Origin: Microbacterium sp. MYb66
Lineage (GTDB): Bacteria > Actinomycetota > Actinomycetes > Actinomycetales > Microbacteriaceae
Assembly: GCF_002979435.1 (NCBI RefSeq)
Contig: NZ_PCOV01000001.1
Location: 620,001-684,000 of the forward strand
DNA length: 64,000 nucleotides
Direction of reading: 5' to 3'
Position 1 is the first letter of the stretch. Every line of letters begins with the position of its first letter. The notes beneath the pieces were generated by a model. It made no database searches. It saw nothing but the letters and a program-made list of their open reading frames with translations, and was not told the origin of the DNA. Shown in pieces: positions 26,302-35,758 of this stretch. The position numbers were made by a program, and so were the translations under genes.

Positions 26302-26746
26302 GCCCGGCGACCCGGAACGGGATCACCTCGCCCATCGCGAGGGAGGTCTCGGTGCGTTCCACACCCTCGATCGAGAGGATGCGAGCGTCGGTGTCGAAGA
26401 GGTGACGCGCATCGCGGCACGCGACACGAGCGAGTAGATCGATCGAGCCGCTCAACCCGTGCGCCTGCACGACCTCTGGAATCCGAGCCAGCTCGTTGAT
26501 GATGCGGGGGAGCTCGGTCTGTCGGACGCCGATGCTCACGAAGGCCTGCAGAGGAAAGCCGAGCACGTCGGGGGAGAACGATCGCTCATAGGAGAGGAAT
26601 ATCCCGCTCTGCTCCAGGCGTGCCATGCGTGCCTGGATCGTGTTCCGGGAGAGTCCCAGGTTCTCCGCCAAAGCGACGATGGTGGTTCGCGGATCGTCGG
26701 CCAAGGAGGCGAGGAGCTCGAGATCGATACGGTCCAGTCCTGGCAT
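26273..26746 (-). CDS. Lrp/AsnC-family regulator, divergent from the bkd genes
   Basis: 157 residues. The N-terminal winged helix-turn-helix (DRIDLELLASLADDPRTTIVALAENLGLSRNTIQARMARLEQSG) is followed by a RAM ligand-binding domain. Family members sense amino acids and often control the neighbouring divergent operon. Its start is 172 bp from the E1-alpha ATG at 26918, and the spacer holds a TTGAGCA operator array. It is probably the leucine- or branched-chain-responsive regulator of the dehydrogenase genes. Confidence 0.9.
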   Translation of the reverse strand: MPGLDRIDLELLASLADDPRTTIVALAENLGLSRNTIQARMARLEQSGIFLSYERSFSPDVLGFPLQAFVSIGVRQTELPRIINELARIPEVVQAHGLSGSIDLLARVACRDARHLFDTDARILSIEGVERTETSLAMGEVIPFRVAGLIGLARRES

Positions 26747-26754
26747 AGTGCCAA

Positions 26755-26760
26755 ACCCTA
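26755..26760 (-). promoter_or_regulatory. -10 box TAGGGT of the Lrp gene
   Basis: On the minus strand it ends 8 nt before ATG 26746. Confidence 0.45.
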
Positions 26761-26773
26761 GCAGCACTCGATC

Positions 26774-26832
26774 GCTCAGAATTGAGCAACATGCTCAAGA
26801 GCTTTCGAATTGCTTGAGCGACGTGTTGAGCA
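26774..26832. promoter_or_regulatory. Lrp/AsnC operator array (TTGAGCA repeats)
   Basis: It contains palindrome GCTCA-GAAT-TGAGC (26774-26787) and overlapping palindrome TTGAGCA-ACA-TGCTCAA (26782-26798). Further TTGAGC copies lie at 26814-26819 and 26826-26832. The array lies between the divergent lrp and bkd promoters, as expected for cooperative Lrp octamer binding. Confidence 0.7.
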
Positions 26833-26836
26833 GACA

Positions 26837-26842
26837 TAACCT
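26837..26842 (+). promoter_or_regulatory. -10 box TAACCT of the bkd operon
   Basis: It ends 6 nt before the ATG at 26849, which is in frame with E1-alpha. Transcription probably starts there, immediately after the operator array. Confidence 0.55.
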
Positions 26843-26917
26843 CAGAGCATGCCGGTGATGATGCCGGTGTCAATGCGCGAGGCCTCACGAAGGTCGCGCA
26901 GGACGAGGAGGACGACG

Positions 26918-28039
26918 ATGTCACCGCAGGTCACACCCATCGCAGACACCGCCCAGGATCTGGAGCTCTCGGAACGCATCCTGGCTCCGGATGGAAGCCG
27001 CGTCGCGAACCCTCGGCTGGATCCCTTCGTCGCCGACGTGGACGCCGAGCAACTGCGTTCCCTGCTTCGGGACATGGTCATCCTCCGCCGGATCGATGCC
27101 GAGGGCGTCGCGCTCCAGCGCCAGGGGCAGCTCGGACTCTGGGCGCCCTGCCAGGGGCAGGAGGCGACGCAGATCGGCACCGCACGAGCCCTCGCTGCAC
27201 AGGACTTCGTCTTCCCCAGCTACCGCGAAACCGGGGTGGTGTACGCCCGGGGCGCGCAGCCGGGGGACTACGTGCGGATGTGGCGCGGCGAAGAAGGCTC
27301 GGCTTATGACCCGGCCACACTCGGAATGGCTCCGCTGCAGATCATCATCGGCGCACAGACACTGCATGCGGTCGGATACGCGCTCGGCATCCAGCACGAC
27401 GGCACCGACGAGGTCGCGGTCACCTATTTCGGTGACGGTGCGACCAGCCAGGGCGATGTCAACGAAGCCATGATCTTCGCATCCTCGTATCAGGCACCGG
27501 TCGTGTTCGTGTGCCAGAACAACCACTGGGCGATCTCGGAACCCGTGACGGTGCAGTCGCAGTACCCGATCGCCGGGCGGGCGCCGGGCTTCGGGATTCC
27601 GAGCGTCCGCGTCGATGGCAATGATGTCCTCGCATGCATGGCGGCGATGCGCTGGGCGCTCGGTCACGCCCGTTCGGGGAAGGGCCCTGCGTACATCGAA
27701 GCCGTGACCTACCGCATGGGCCCGCACACCACGGCGGACGACCCCACCCGGTACCGCGACGAGGCCGAGCTCGAGTCGTGGCGCCGCCTCGACCCGATCT
27801 CGCGGCTCGAGGCTCACCTGCGCAGCGCAGGGGAGCTCTCGGACGAGCACCTGACCGACACGCAGGCAGCGGCCGATGCCGTCGCCAAAGAAATGCGAGC
27901 CGCATGCCTCGGCATGGTCACCCGGCCACCCCTGGCGGTCTTCGATGGCGTCTACGCCGAGCCGCACACCGGGCTCGAGCGTCAGCGCGTCGAATACGCC
28001 GCCTACCTCGCGTCGTTCGAGAGCGAGGCAGGAGCATGA
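26918..28039 (+). CDS. bkdA: Branched-chain 2-oxoacid dehydrogenase E1 component, alpha subunit
   Basis: Thiamin-diphosphate-dependent decarboxylase subunit. The 373-residue protein has GLWAPCQGQEA, PSYRETGVVYARG, the ThDP motif FGDGATSQGDVNEAMIFASSYQAPVVFVCQNNHWAIS and YRMGPHTTADDPTRYR near the phospho-loop. Together with E1-beta and E2 it converts branched-chain 2-oxoacids to acyl-CoAs. ATG 26918 follows GAGGAGGACGACG. ATG 26849 is in frame, lies 6 nt after a -10 box and would add a 23-residue Arg-rich extension, so both starts may be used. Confidence 0.93.
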   Translation: MSPQVTPIADTAQDLELSERILAPDGSRVANPRLDPFVADVDAEQLRSLLRDMVILRRIDAEGVALQRQGQLGLWAPCQGQEATQIGTARALAAQDFVFPSYRETGVVYARGAQPGDYVRMWRGEEGSAYDPATLGMAPLQIIIGAQTLHAVGYALGIQHDGTDEVAVTYFGDGATSQGDVNEAMIFASSYQAPVVFVCQNNHWAISEPVTVQSQYPIAGRAPGFGIPSVRVDGNDVLACMAAMRWALGHARSGKGPAYIEAVTYRMGPHTTADDPTRYRDEAELESWRRLDPISRLEAHLRSAGELSDEHLTDTQAAADAVAKEMRAACLGMVTRPPLAVFDGVYAEPHTGLERQRVEYAAYLASFESEAGA

Positions 28040-29046
28040 CCGAGTTGACTCTCGGCAAAGCGCTCGGTGCCGGTCTTCGCGAGGCGATGCGCGACGACGA
28101 CAAGGTCGTGCTGCTGGGTGAGGACATCGGCAAGCTCGGGGGCGTGTTCCGCATCACCGACGGGCTGCTCGACGAGTTCGGTGCAGCTCGCGTGATCGAC
28201 ACTCCTCTGGCTGAATCCGGCATCGTCGGGACAGCCGTCGGTCTCGCTTTCCGCGGGTACCGCCCGGTCGTGGAGATCCAGTTCGACGGCTTCGTGTACC
28301 CCGCGTTCGACCAGATCGTCGCCCAGGTCGCGAAGCTTCACTACCGCACGCAGGGGCGGGTGAGGATGCCGATAACGATCAGGATCCCCTGGGCAGGCGG
28401 TATCGGCGCTGCCGAGCACCACTCCGAGTCCCCGGAGGCGTACTTCGTGCACACGGCGGGACTGCGCGTGATCGCCGTCTCCAACCCGGAGGACGCCTAC
28501 CGCAGTCTTCGCCAAGCCATCGCCTCCGACGATCCGGTCATCTTCTTCGAGCCGAAGCGTCTGTATCACCACAAGGGCGATGTCGATCTCGAGGCGCCGC
28601 TCGCCGATGCCGCGCCGATGGGGCTGGCGCGCGTCGTGCGCACCGGGACCGATGCGACGCTGATCACCTACGGAGCGATGGTCGTCACGGCGCTTCAGGC
28701 CGCGGAGGCCGCAGAAGACGACGGGATCTCCCTCGAGGTCATCGACCTGCGCTCGCTCTCGCCCGTCGACTACGACTCCGTCGCCGCGTCGGTGCGCAAG
28801 ACGGGTCGCGTCGTCGTGGCTCACGAGGCCTCCCGCGAGGCGGGGGTCGCCGCGGAGGTGATCGCGAGCATCACCGAACGGTGCTTCGAGTACCTGGAGT
28901 CCGCTCCGCTGCGGGTCACAGGCCATGACATCCCCTATCCGCCGGCGAAACTCGAGAAGTACCACCTGCCCGACCTCGACCGGTTGCTCGACGCGGTCGA
29001 CCGAGTTCTGGACCGGCCGAACAGCCTGACGGGAGCGGGGGCATGA
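28036..29046 (+). CDS. bkdB: Branched-chain 2-oxoacid dehydrogenase E1 component, beta subunit
   Basis: A 336-residue transketolase-like partner of E1-alpha. Conserved segments include VVLLGEDIGKLGGVFRITDGL, DTPLAESGIVGTAVGLAFRG, PVVEIQFDGFVYPAFDQI and GRVVVAHEASREAGVAAEV. Tyr in YPAFDQ and the catalytic-site His in GAAEHHSESPE fit branched-chain rather than pyruvate dehydrogenases. The ATG overlaps the E1-alpha stop by 4 bp (ATGA). Confidence 0.93.
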   Translation: MTELTLGKALGAGLREAMRDDDKVVLLGEDIGKLGGVFRITDGLLDEFGAARVIDTPLAESGIVGTAVGLAFRGYRPVVEIQFDGFVYPAFDQIVAQVAKLHYRTQGRVRMPITIRIPWAGGIGAAEHHSESPEAYFVHTAGLRVIAVSNPEDAYRSLRQAIASDDPVIFFEPKRLYHHKGDVDLEAPLADAAPMGLARVVRTGTDATLITYGAMVVTALQAAEAAEDDGISLEVIDLRSLSPVDYDSVAASVRKTGRVVVAHEASREAGVAAEVIASITERCFEYLESAPLRVTGHDIPYPPAKLEKYHLPDLDRLLDAVDRVLDRPNSLTGAGA

Positions 29047-30404
29047 TCGCGGAGTTCCGGCTTCCAGACCTCGGGGAAGGGCTCACCGAGGCGGAGGTGG
29101 TGACCTGGCTGGTCGCCCCCGGAGACCCGGTGACCCTCAATCAGACGCTCGCAGAGGTCGAGACCGCCAAGGCGGTGGTGGAGCTGCCGTCGCCCTACGA
29201 GGGGACGGTCACGACACTGCACGCTGAAGCGGGGGAGACCATCGCGGTGGGTGCTCCGTTGATCGCGTTCGACGTGGAGGGCGAGGAGGAAACGCCGTCA
29301 CGACCCGCCGAGTCGGGGGAGAAGGCGCAGCCGAATCTCGTCGGTTACGGCGCGGCGCCCGCATCCGCCGGGCGCCCCGCACGTCGCGCGCGGCGCGTCG
29401 CCGGAACGTCTCCGGCGATCGACACGACCGTTCTCGAGGCGGCACCGCATGACGCCACGCCATCGCTCGCGGTCGAGGCCGTCATCGAGCGACCTCGATC
29501 CACGCCACCGGTTCGGGCGCACGCCAAGCGTCTCGGCATCGACCTGGTCCTGGTCGCGGCGGAGATCGGTGATCGGTTGATCACCCGGCGCGATGTCGAT
29601 GACTACGCGGAGCGCATCGGTTCCCGGAGCACCAGCACGAGCGACGTGCCGTCCGCCGCGCCCTCGGACCATTCGGTGCTGAGCGGCCCCGCAGCCGTCG
29701 GTGAGCGCGAGACGCGGATCCCCATCCGCGGCGTGCGCAAGCACACTGCTGCCGCGATGGTGCAGAGTGCGTTCACGGCGCCGCATGTCACGGTGTTCCA
29801 CACGGTCGACGTGACGGCGACGATGGATCTGCTGGCAGGTTTCCGCGACGACCGTTCGCTCAGCGAGCATCGAATCGGTCCGCTCGCTGTGGTGGCGAAG
29901 GCCGTATGCCTCGCTCTCGGGCGCACTCCCGGGCTCAACTCGCGCTGGGATGAGGCCGCCGGCGAGATCGTGCAGCACCACTATGTGGATCTGGGCATCG
30001 CCGCAGCCACGGATCGGGGTCTCATCGTCCCGATGATCCGGGACGCGGAGCGTCTGACTCTCATCGGCCTGGCGGACGCGGTGAAGTCGCTCGCCGAGGT
30101 CGCACGCGCGGGGAAGACCTCGCCGGCGGAGCTCGCCGGAGGCACCTTCTCCATCTCCAACATCGGGGTGTTCGGGGTCGACGCAGGCACACCCATCCTC
30201 CCGCCCGGACAATCGGGCATCCTGGCCATCGGTGCCGTACGGCGTCAGCCGTGGGAGTACCGCGGCGAGATCGCGTTGCGCCAACTGATGACGCTCAGCC
30301 TCTCTTTCGACCACCGCCTGGTGGACGGCGCGGAGGGAGCCCGATTCCTGAAGGACGTCGCTGACATCCTTCAGGAGCCGGGGAGGGCGATGCTCCTCAC
30401 GTAA
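29043..30404 (+). CDS. bkdC: Dihydrolipoamide acyltransferase (E2) of the 2-oxoacid dehydrogenase
   Basis: 453 residues. One N-terminal lipoyl domain is present (lipoyl-Lys43 in VETAKAVV). A flexible Ala/Pro linker leads to a peripheral-subunit-binding domain around PVRAHAKRLGIDL and RRDVDDYAER, and then to the catalytic domain with SFDHRLVDG (His424, Asp428). It transfers the acyl group to CoA. The ATGA overlap couples it to E1-beta. No E3 (lipoamide dehydrogenase) gene follows, so E3 must be supplied from elsewhere. Confidence 0.94.
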   Translation: MIAEFRLPDLGEGLTEAEVVTWLVAPGDPVTLNQTLAEVETAKAVVELPSPYEGTVTTLHAEAGETIAVGAPLIAFDVEGEEETPSRPAESGEKAQPNLVGYGAAPASAGRPARRARRVAGTSPAIDTTVLEAAPHDATPSLAVEAVIERPRSTPPVRAHAKRLGIDLVLVAAEIGDRLITRRDVDDYAERIGSRSTSTSDVPSAAPSDHSVLSGPAAVGERETRIPIRGVRKHTAAAMVQSAFTAPHVTVFHTVDVTATMDLLAGFRDDRSLSEHRIGPLAVVAKAVCLALGRTPGLNSRWDEAAGEIVQHHYVDLGIAAATDRGLIVPMIRDAERLTLIGLADAVKSLAEVARAGKTSPAELAGGTFSISNIGVFGVDAGTPILPPGQSGILAIGAVRRQPWEYRGEIALRQLMTLSLSFDHRLVDGAEGARFLKDVADILQEPGRAMLLT

Positions 30405-31005
30405 CCGCTCGCAACGCGGCATCCGCCATCGCGATCAGCACGATCGCGGTGGCGGAGTGCCGTCGGGCCGCAGCGCGCGTGCTGTGCGGAGTCGAGTTGA
30501 TGAGTCCGAAGCATGCCTGCACGCGCAGACGCAGTTCGTCCTGATTCGTCCGGCCTTCCGGCCCCGGATGCAGCGGAGACAGGGCGTCCATCCAGAGTTC
30601 GATGTATGCGCGTTGCAGGCGGCGGACTTCGGCACGATCCTCTTCTGACAGATACGCGACGTCGCGGTCCTGCACTTGAATGACCTCGGCGTTACCCAGA
30701 GCGAAGTCGACGTGGAAGCCGATCAGGGCACGCATCCGGTCCTCGGCGTTCGACGCCTCGTCTGCGACTCGCTGTCCGCCGCTGATCAGGTCCTGACTGA
30801 CTTTGACGAGCACCGCTCCCAGCAGCGCCTGCTTGCCCGCGAAGTGGCGATAGACAGCCGGACCGGAGACGCCGACCGCGGTGCCGATGTCCTCGAGACT
30901 CACGCCGCTGTATCCGCGCGCGGCGAAGAGACGTGCGGCGGCCTGCAGAATCGCATCGGAGCGTTCGGCCTTGGCGCGGTCTCGGGCGGTGACCGGGGTT
31001 GTCAT
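30397..31005 (-). CDS. TetR-family repressor, divergent from the acyl-CoA carboxylase genes
   Basis: 202 residues with an N-terminal helix-turn-helix (SDAILQAAARLFAARGYSGVSLEDIGTAVGVSGPAVYRHFAGKQALL) and a helical ligand domain. The position beside the carboxylase-dehydrogenase genes matches, from memory, the BkaR repressor of the mycobacterial branched-chain keto-acid operon; orthology is inference. An 18-bp palindrome lies in the 111-bp divergent spacer. Its 3' end overlaps the end of the E2 gene by 8 bp. Confidence 0.9.
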   Translation of the reverse strand: MTTPVTARDRAKAERSDAILQAAARLFAARGYSGVSLEDIGTAVGVSGPAVYRHFAGKQALLGAVLVKVSQDLISGGQRVADEASNAEDRMRALIGFHVDFALGNAEVIQVQDRDVAYLSEEDRAEVRRLQRAYIELWMDALSPLHPGPEGRTNQDELRLRVQACFGLINSTPHSTRAAARRHSATAIVLIAMADAALRAVT

Positions 31006-31036
31006 CTCAGTTAATCCTCGCTAACCTGAATCAACG

Positions 31037-31054
31037 GGTTAGTGAACACTAACC
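31037..31054. promoter_or_regulatory. TetR operator GGTTAGTGAACACTAACC
   Basis: A perfect 18-bp palindrome in the spacer between the TetR gene and the carboxylase operon. Further partial half-sites (GTTAAT and GCTAAC, 31010-31025) lie beside it, closer to the TetR start. Confidence 0.75.
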
Positions 31055-31116
31055 GAAAATGCATGCACCGCGCCAGGGCTACGCCCGCGCGGACGTGGGT
31101 CGAGGAGGACATCACG

Positions 31117-32670
31117 ATGCCCGCAACCCAGGAGACTCTCGCGCAAGAGCTGCGAGAGCGCCTCGCGGCGGCAGCGAACGGCGGACCGGAGGCTTCTCGC
31201 GCCCGCCACGTCGCCCGAGGAAAGCTGCTCCCGCGAGACCGGGTCGCACGGGTGCTCGATGAAGGCAGCCCGTTCCTGGAGGTAGCACCGCTCGCGGCCG
31301 ACGGCTTGTACGGGGGAGAGGCGCCCGGCGCCGGAGTGATCGCCGGCATCGGGCTCGTCCACGGCCGACACGTGATGGTGGTGTGCAACGACGCGACCGT
31401 GAAGGGCGGCACGTACTACCCCCTCACCGTGAAGAAGCACCTGCGCGCACAGGAGATCGCTCTCGAGAACCGCCTGCCCTGCCTCTACCTCGTCGACTCC
31501 GGCGGGGCCTTCCTCCCGAAGCAGGACGAGGTGTTCCCGGATCGCGAGCACTTCGGACGGATCTTCTTCAATCAGGCTCGCATGTCGGCCGAGGGGATCC
31601 CGCAGCTCGCCGCGGTCCTCGGATCCTGCACCGCGGGCGGAGCATACGTTCCCGCGATGAGCGACGAGACCGTCATCGTCCGCGGTCAGGGCACCATCTT
31701 CCTCGGTGGCCCGCCCCTCGTGAAGGCGGCGATCGGTGAGATCGTGACAGCCGAAGAGCTGGGCGGGGGAGAACTGCACGCACGGCGCAGTGGCGTCGTC
31801 GACCACCTCGCGGAAGACGATGAGCACGCGCTCGAGATCCTCCGCGACATCGTCGCCACGCTTCCACCGCCCGCGGCCGCCGCGTGGGAGGTGCTCGACA
31901 GCCGCCCGCCGTCCGAGGCGACGCCCCTCTACGAGGCGGTTCCTGTCGACGTGAACGCGGCCTACGACGTGCACGAGGTCATCTCGCGGCTCGTCGACGG
32001 CGACACGTTCCTCGAGTTCAAGCCCGACTACGGAACGACACTCGTGACCGGCTTCGCCCGCCTTCACGGACATCCGGTCGGCGTCGTCGCGAACAACGGG
32101 GTCCTGTTCAGCGAGTCCGCCCTCAAGGGAGCGCATTTCATCGAACTGTGCGATCAGCGCGGCATCCCGCTGCTCTTCCTGCAGAACATCACGGGGTTCA
32201 TGGTGGGTTCGGATGCCGAGGCCGGAGGAATCGCGAAGGACGGCGCGAAGATGGTCACGGCCGTCGCCAGTACCAGGGTGCCGAAGCTCACCGTCATCAT
32301 CGGCGGGTCGTTCGGCGCCGGGAACTACTCGATGTGCGGTCGCGCCTACTCGCCGCGCTTCCTCTGGACCTGGCCGGCGAGCCGGATCTCGGTGATGGGC
32401 GGTGCGCAAGCCGCGTCGGTACTGGCCACCGTCAAGGAGGATCAGCTCTCCGCTCGCGGCGACAGCTGGAGCGGGGAGGACCGCGCGGCGTTCGAGGCAC
32501 CCATCCGGGAACAGTACGAGCACCAGGGCGAGCCCTATTACGCCACAGCACGACTCTGGGATGACGGCATCGTCGACCCCGCGCAGACCCGCGACCTCCT
32601 GGGACTCGCCCTCGATGTCGTCGCCCGCAGCCCCCTGCCCGAACCACGCTTCGGCGTCTTCCGGATGTGA
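31117..32670 (+). CDS. Acyl-CoA carboxylase beta subunit (methylcrotonyl-CoA carboxylase type)
   Basis: 517-residue carboxyltransferase. N- and C-terminal crotonase-fold halves carry the acyl-CoA and biotin binding sites ([88 protein letters not shown]). The layout fits LiuB/AccD1, which carboxylates 3-methylcrotonyl-CoA in leucine breakdown. ATG 31117 has GAGGAGGAC before it; the open frame to 31042 runs back into the operator. Confidence 0.93.
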   Translation: MPATQETLAQELRERLAAAANGGPEASRARHVARGKLLPRDRVARVLDEGSPFLEVAPLAADGLYGGEAPGAGVIAGIGLVHGRHVMVVCNDATVKGGTYYPLTVKKHLRAQEIALENRLPCLYLVDSGGAFLPKQDEVFPDREHFGRIFFNQARMSAEGIPQLAAVLGSCTAGGAYVPAMSDETVIVRGQGTIFLGGPPLVKAAIGEIVTAEELGGGELHARRSGVVDHLAEDDEHALEILRDIVATLPPPAAAAWEVLDSRPPSEATPLYEAVPVDVNAAYDVHEVISRLVDGDTFLEFKPDYGTTLVTGFARLHGHPVGVVANNGVLFSESALKGAHFIELCDQRGIPLLFLQNITGFMVGSDAEAGGIAKDGAKMVTAVASTRVPKLTVIIGGSFGAGNYSMCGRAYSPRFLWTWPASRISVMGGAQAASVLATVKEDQLSARGDSWSGEDRAAFEAPIREQYEHQGEPYYATARLWDDGIVDPAQTRDLLGLALDVVARSPLPEPRFGVFRM

Positions 32671-34598
32671 ATGCCATGCCTTCTCCGAACGTCATCTCGT
32701 TCCACACGGTGCTCGTCGCCAACCGCGGTGAGATCGCCCGCCGCGTGATTCGCACGCTCCGTACACTCGGGATCCGCAGCGTCGCGGTCTACAGTGACGC
32801 CGATGCTTCCGCGCCCCACGTCCGTGAGGCGGATGTCGCCGTGAGGATCGGCCCGGCACCCGCCGCAGAGTCCTATCTCGACATCGATGCCGTGATCGCC
32901 GCCGCACGGAGCACCGGCGCCCAGGCGATCCACCCGGGATACGGATTCCTCTCGGAGAGCGTAGGACTGGCCCAGGCCTGCGCCGAGAGCGGCATCGTGT
33001 TCGTGGGGCCGTCGACGGAAGCCCTGCAGATCATGGGGGACAAGGCCCGTGCGCGCGAGCATGTGCTGCGCTACGGCGTTCCTGTGGTCCCGGGCTTCGA
33101 CGCCAAGGGCCTGTCCGACCTCGAGATCGCTGAAGAAGCGGACGGCGTCGGGTACCCACTGCTCGTCAAGCCCAGCGCCGGCGGGGGCGGGAAGGGCATG
33201 GAGGTCGTCGCCGACGCCGCAGGGCTGCGCACCGCGCTCGCCTCGGCCCGCCGCGTGGCGTCGGCAGCGTTCGGCGATGATTCCCTCATCCTCGAGCGTC
33301 TGATCCGGCGTCCGCGCCACATCGAGGTGCAGGTCTTCGGAGATGCGCACGGCACGGTCATCGCTCTCGGGGAGCGGGAGTGCACCCTGCAGCGCCGGCA
33401 TCAGAAGGTCATCGAGGAGGCGCCGTCCGCGGGCATCCCCGCCCACACGCGGGAGCGCGTGCTCTCGGCTGCGGTCCTCGCGGCGGAGAGCGTCGATTAC
33501 GTGGGAGCGGGGACCGTCGAGTTCCTCATCGATGCCGATAGGCCGGATGAGGTCTTCTTCATCGAGATGAACACCCGCCTCCAGGTCGAACACCCCGTCA
33601 CCGAAGAGGTCACCGGACTCGATCTCGTCGAGCTTCAGCTCCGCGCCGCGGATGGGCTCGCGCTGGATGTCACCCCGCGTCTTCGGGGCCACGCAGTCGA
33701 GGCACGCGTGTACGCGGAGTCGCCGGAGCGCGGATTCCTCCCCTCCACCGGGAAGGTGCTTCTGTTCGACGCTCCCGTCGGAGTTCGCGTGGATGCGGCG
33801 ATCGAGACCGGGAGCGAGGTGACCGGCTTCTACGACCCGATGATCGCCAAGGTGATCGCCTTCGCGGACGACCGGGCGACAGCCCTCGCGCGTCTCGACG
33901 AGGCGCTGTCCCGCACTGTCGTGCTGGGCGTCGAGACGAACATCGCGTTCCTCCGGACCCTCTGCCGGGACCCGCGAGTCGTCGAGGGCGATCTCGACAC
34001 GGGGCTCATCGAGACCCTCCTTCCCCTCGAGGCGGAGAAGCCTTCGCAGGCACAGCTCGCCGCGGCGAAGGACGCGGTCTCGGGAGTCGATGAGCCGTTG
34101 CGTACCAGCGCTCTGTGGCGTGAGCTGACCGGATGGCGTCTGGGGGCCGAGGACGCGGCACCCGCGCCGTTCCTTGCACTCACGGACGCTGACGAAGAGG
34201 TCGAGCTCCATGAGGTCCCGACAGCCCGATCGAGAGGAGCCGTCCGCGCCGCCGTGGACGACGACGGAGCAGTCTGGGTGGCCGAGGACGGTCGCACGGT
34301 TCGCCTGCGTCCGCTCGACAGAAGAGGGCGGATGCGGCGTCGGCTCTCCGCCCGCGCGGCAGGCTCTGCGGCGACGGAGCCGGAGGGACGTGCTCCCATG
34401 CCGGGGAGTGTCGTCGCGGTCCACGTCAGGGATGGGGAATCGGTGTCCGCCGGCGCTCCGCTCGTCTCGATCGAGGCGATGAAGATGGAGCACCCGGTGC
34501 TCGCACCACACGACGGTGTGGTGCATCTGCTGGTCGCGGTGGGCGACCAGGTGCGGCGCGACCAACCGGTGGCCCGCGTGACCACGGAGGAGAGTTGA
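32667..34598 (+). CDS. Acyl-CoA carboxylase alpha subunit with biotin carrier
   Basis: A 643-residue biotin carboxylase/carrier fusion. Biotin-carboxylase segments include [26 protein letters not shown], the ATP-grasp loop [14 protein letters not shown], and [21 protein letters not shown] linker (BT) region leads to the C-terminal biotinyl domain with EAMKMEH (biotinyl Lys606). It pairs with the preceding beta subunit as an MccA/LiuD/AccA1-type enzyme. GTG 32667 overlaps the previous stop (GTGA); ATG 32676 is an alternative. Confidence 0.94.
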   Translation: MNAMPSPNVISFHTVLVANRGEIARRVIRTLRTLGIRSVAVYSDADASAPHVREADVAVRIGPAPAAESYLDIDAVIAAARSTGAQAIHPGYGFLSESVGLAQACAESGIVFVGPSTEALQIMGDKARAREHVLRYGVPVVPGFDAKGLSDLEIAEEADGVGYPLLVKPSAGGGGKGMEVVADAAGLRTALASARRVASAAFGDDSLILERLIRRPRHIEVQVFGDAHGTVIALGERECTLQRRHQKVIEEAPSAGIPAHTRERVLSAAVLAAESVDYVGAGTVEFLIDADRPDEVFFIEMNTRLQVEHPVTEEVTGLDLVELQLRAADGLALDVTPRLRGHAVEARVYAESPERGFLPSTGKVLLFDAPVGVRVDAAIETGSEVTGFYDPMIAKVIAFADDRATALARLDEALSRTVVLGVETNIAFLRTLCRDPRVVEGDLDTGLIETLLPLEAEKPSQAQLAAAKDAVSGVDEPLRTSALWRELTGWRLGAEDAAPAPFLALTDADEEVELHEVPTARSRGAVRAAVDDDGAVWVAEDGRTVRLRPLDRRGRMRRRLSARAAGSAATEPEGRAPMPGSVVAVHVRDGESVSAGAPLVSIEAMKMEHPVLAPHDGVVHLLVAVGDQVRRDQPVARVTTEES

Positions 34599-34600
34599 AC

Positions 34601-35749
34601 ATGGAAGATCTGTCCGAGGAGGAGCGCGAGCTCGCCGGCATGGTGCGCGAGTTCGCCGAGACCGTCGTCGCACCGCAGGCCTACGAGGCCGACCGCACGC
34701 ACACGCTGTCGATGGATGTCGTGGCGCAGATGGGCGACCTGGGGTTGTTCGGTCTGCCGTTCCCCGAAGACTACGGCGGACAGGGCGGCGACTACATGGC
34801 ACTCGGCATCGCCATCGAGGCCCTGGGCAGGGTCGACCAGTCCATCGCGATCACTCTGGAGGCCGGAGTCAGTCTCGGTGCGATGCCGATCTACCGCTTC
34901 GGGACCGAGGAGCAGCGGCAGGAGCTGCTTCCGGACCTCCTCGCCGGCCGTGCGCTGGCGGGCTTCGGGCTCACCGAACCGGAGGCGGGCAGCGACGCCG
35001 GGGCGACCAGGACCACGGCTCGTCTGGACGGCGACGAGTGGGTGATCGACGGCTCCAAGCAGTTCATCACCAACTCGGGCACGCCGATCACGCGTTTCGT
35101 CACCGTCACCGCGGTGACGGGGAACGAGAACGGGCGCAAGGAGATCTCGACGATCATCGTCCCCAACGGCACGCCCGGCTTCACCGTCGAGGCCCCGTAC
35201 GACAAGGTCGGGTGGAACGCGTCCGACACGCACCCTCTCACCTTCGACGGTGCGCGGGTGCCCGCCTCGAACCTGCTGGGCGAGCGGGGGAGTGGATTCC
35301 GCAGCTTCCTCAGCATCCTCGATGAAGGCCGCATCGCGATCGCTGCGCTTTCGACCGGAGCCGCCGAGGGCTGCCTCGAAGCAGCCGTGGAGTATGCCAA
35401 GAGCCGGACGATCTTCGGCAGTGCGTTGAGCACCCGCCAGAACGCACAGTTCACGCTGGCCCGCATGCGCGCACGCGTGCACACCGCACGGCTCGCCTGG
35501 CATCACGCCGCGAGGCTTCGCGATGCGGGGAAGCCGTTCGCCGAGGCCGCAGCCATCGCGAAGCTCGTCGGCGGGGAGGCTGCCATGGACAACGCCAGGG
35601 ACGCGACGCAGATCTTCGGCGGCAACGGCTTCATGAACGAGTTCCCGGTCGGTCGCCACTACCGTGACTCGAAGATCTTGGAGATCGGGGAGGGCACGAC
35701 GGAAGTGCAGCTCCTCGTCATCGCGCGCGGACTCGGACTCGCCGGGTAG
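34601..35749 (+). CDS. Acyl-CoA dehydrogenase (isovaleryl-CoA dehydrogenase-like)
   Basis: 382-residue FAD enzyme. FAD- and acyl-binding motifs are GFGLTEPEAGSDAGATRTTA and ITNSGTPITRFVTVTA. The C-terminal helical half has QNAQFTLARM and the FAD/hinge motif IFGGNGFMNEFPVGRHYRDSKILEIGEGTTEVQ. By position between carboxylase and hydratase it should oxidise isovaleryl-CoA to 3-methylcrotonyl-CoA, as FadE19 does in mycobacteria. ATG 34601 has GGAGGAGA upstream. Its TAG stop is part of the next gene's -10 box. Confidence 0.92.
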   Translation: MEDLSEEERELAGMVREFAETVVAPQAYEADRTHTLSMDVVAQMGDLGLFGLPFPEDYGGQGGDYMALGIAIEALGRVDQSIAITLEAGVSLGAMPIYRFGTEEQRQELLPDLLAGRALAGFGLTEPEAGSDAGATRTTARLDGDEWVIDGSKQFITNSGTPITRFVTVTAVTGNENGRKEISTIIVPNGTPGFTVEAPYDKVGWNASDTHPLTFDGARVPASNLLGERGSGFRSFLSILDEGRIAIAALSTGAAEGCLEAAVEYAKSRTIFGSALSTRQNAQFTLARMRARVHTARLAWHHAARLRDAGKPFAEAAAIAKLVGGEAAMDNARDATQIFGGNGFMNEFPVGRHYRDSKILEIGEGTTEVQLLVIARGLGLAG

Positions 35750-35752
35750 CGT
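35747..35752 (+). promoter_or_regulatory. -10 box TAGCGT, overlapping the dehydrogenase stop
   Basis: TAG is the stop codon of the acyl-CoA dehydrogenase; the hexamer ends 6 nt before ATG 35759. It would allow separate expression of the MaoC and lyase genes. Confidence 0.5.
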
Positions 35753-35758
35753 GGCCCC

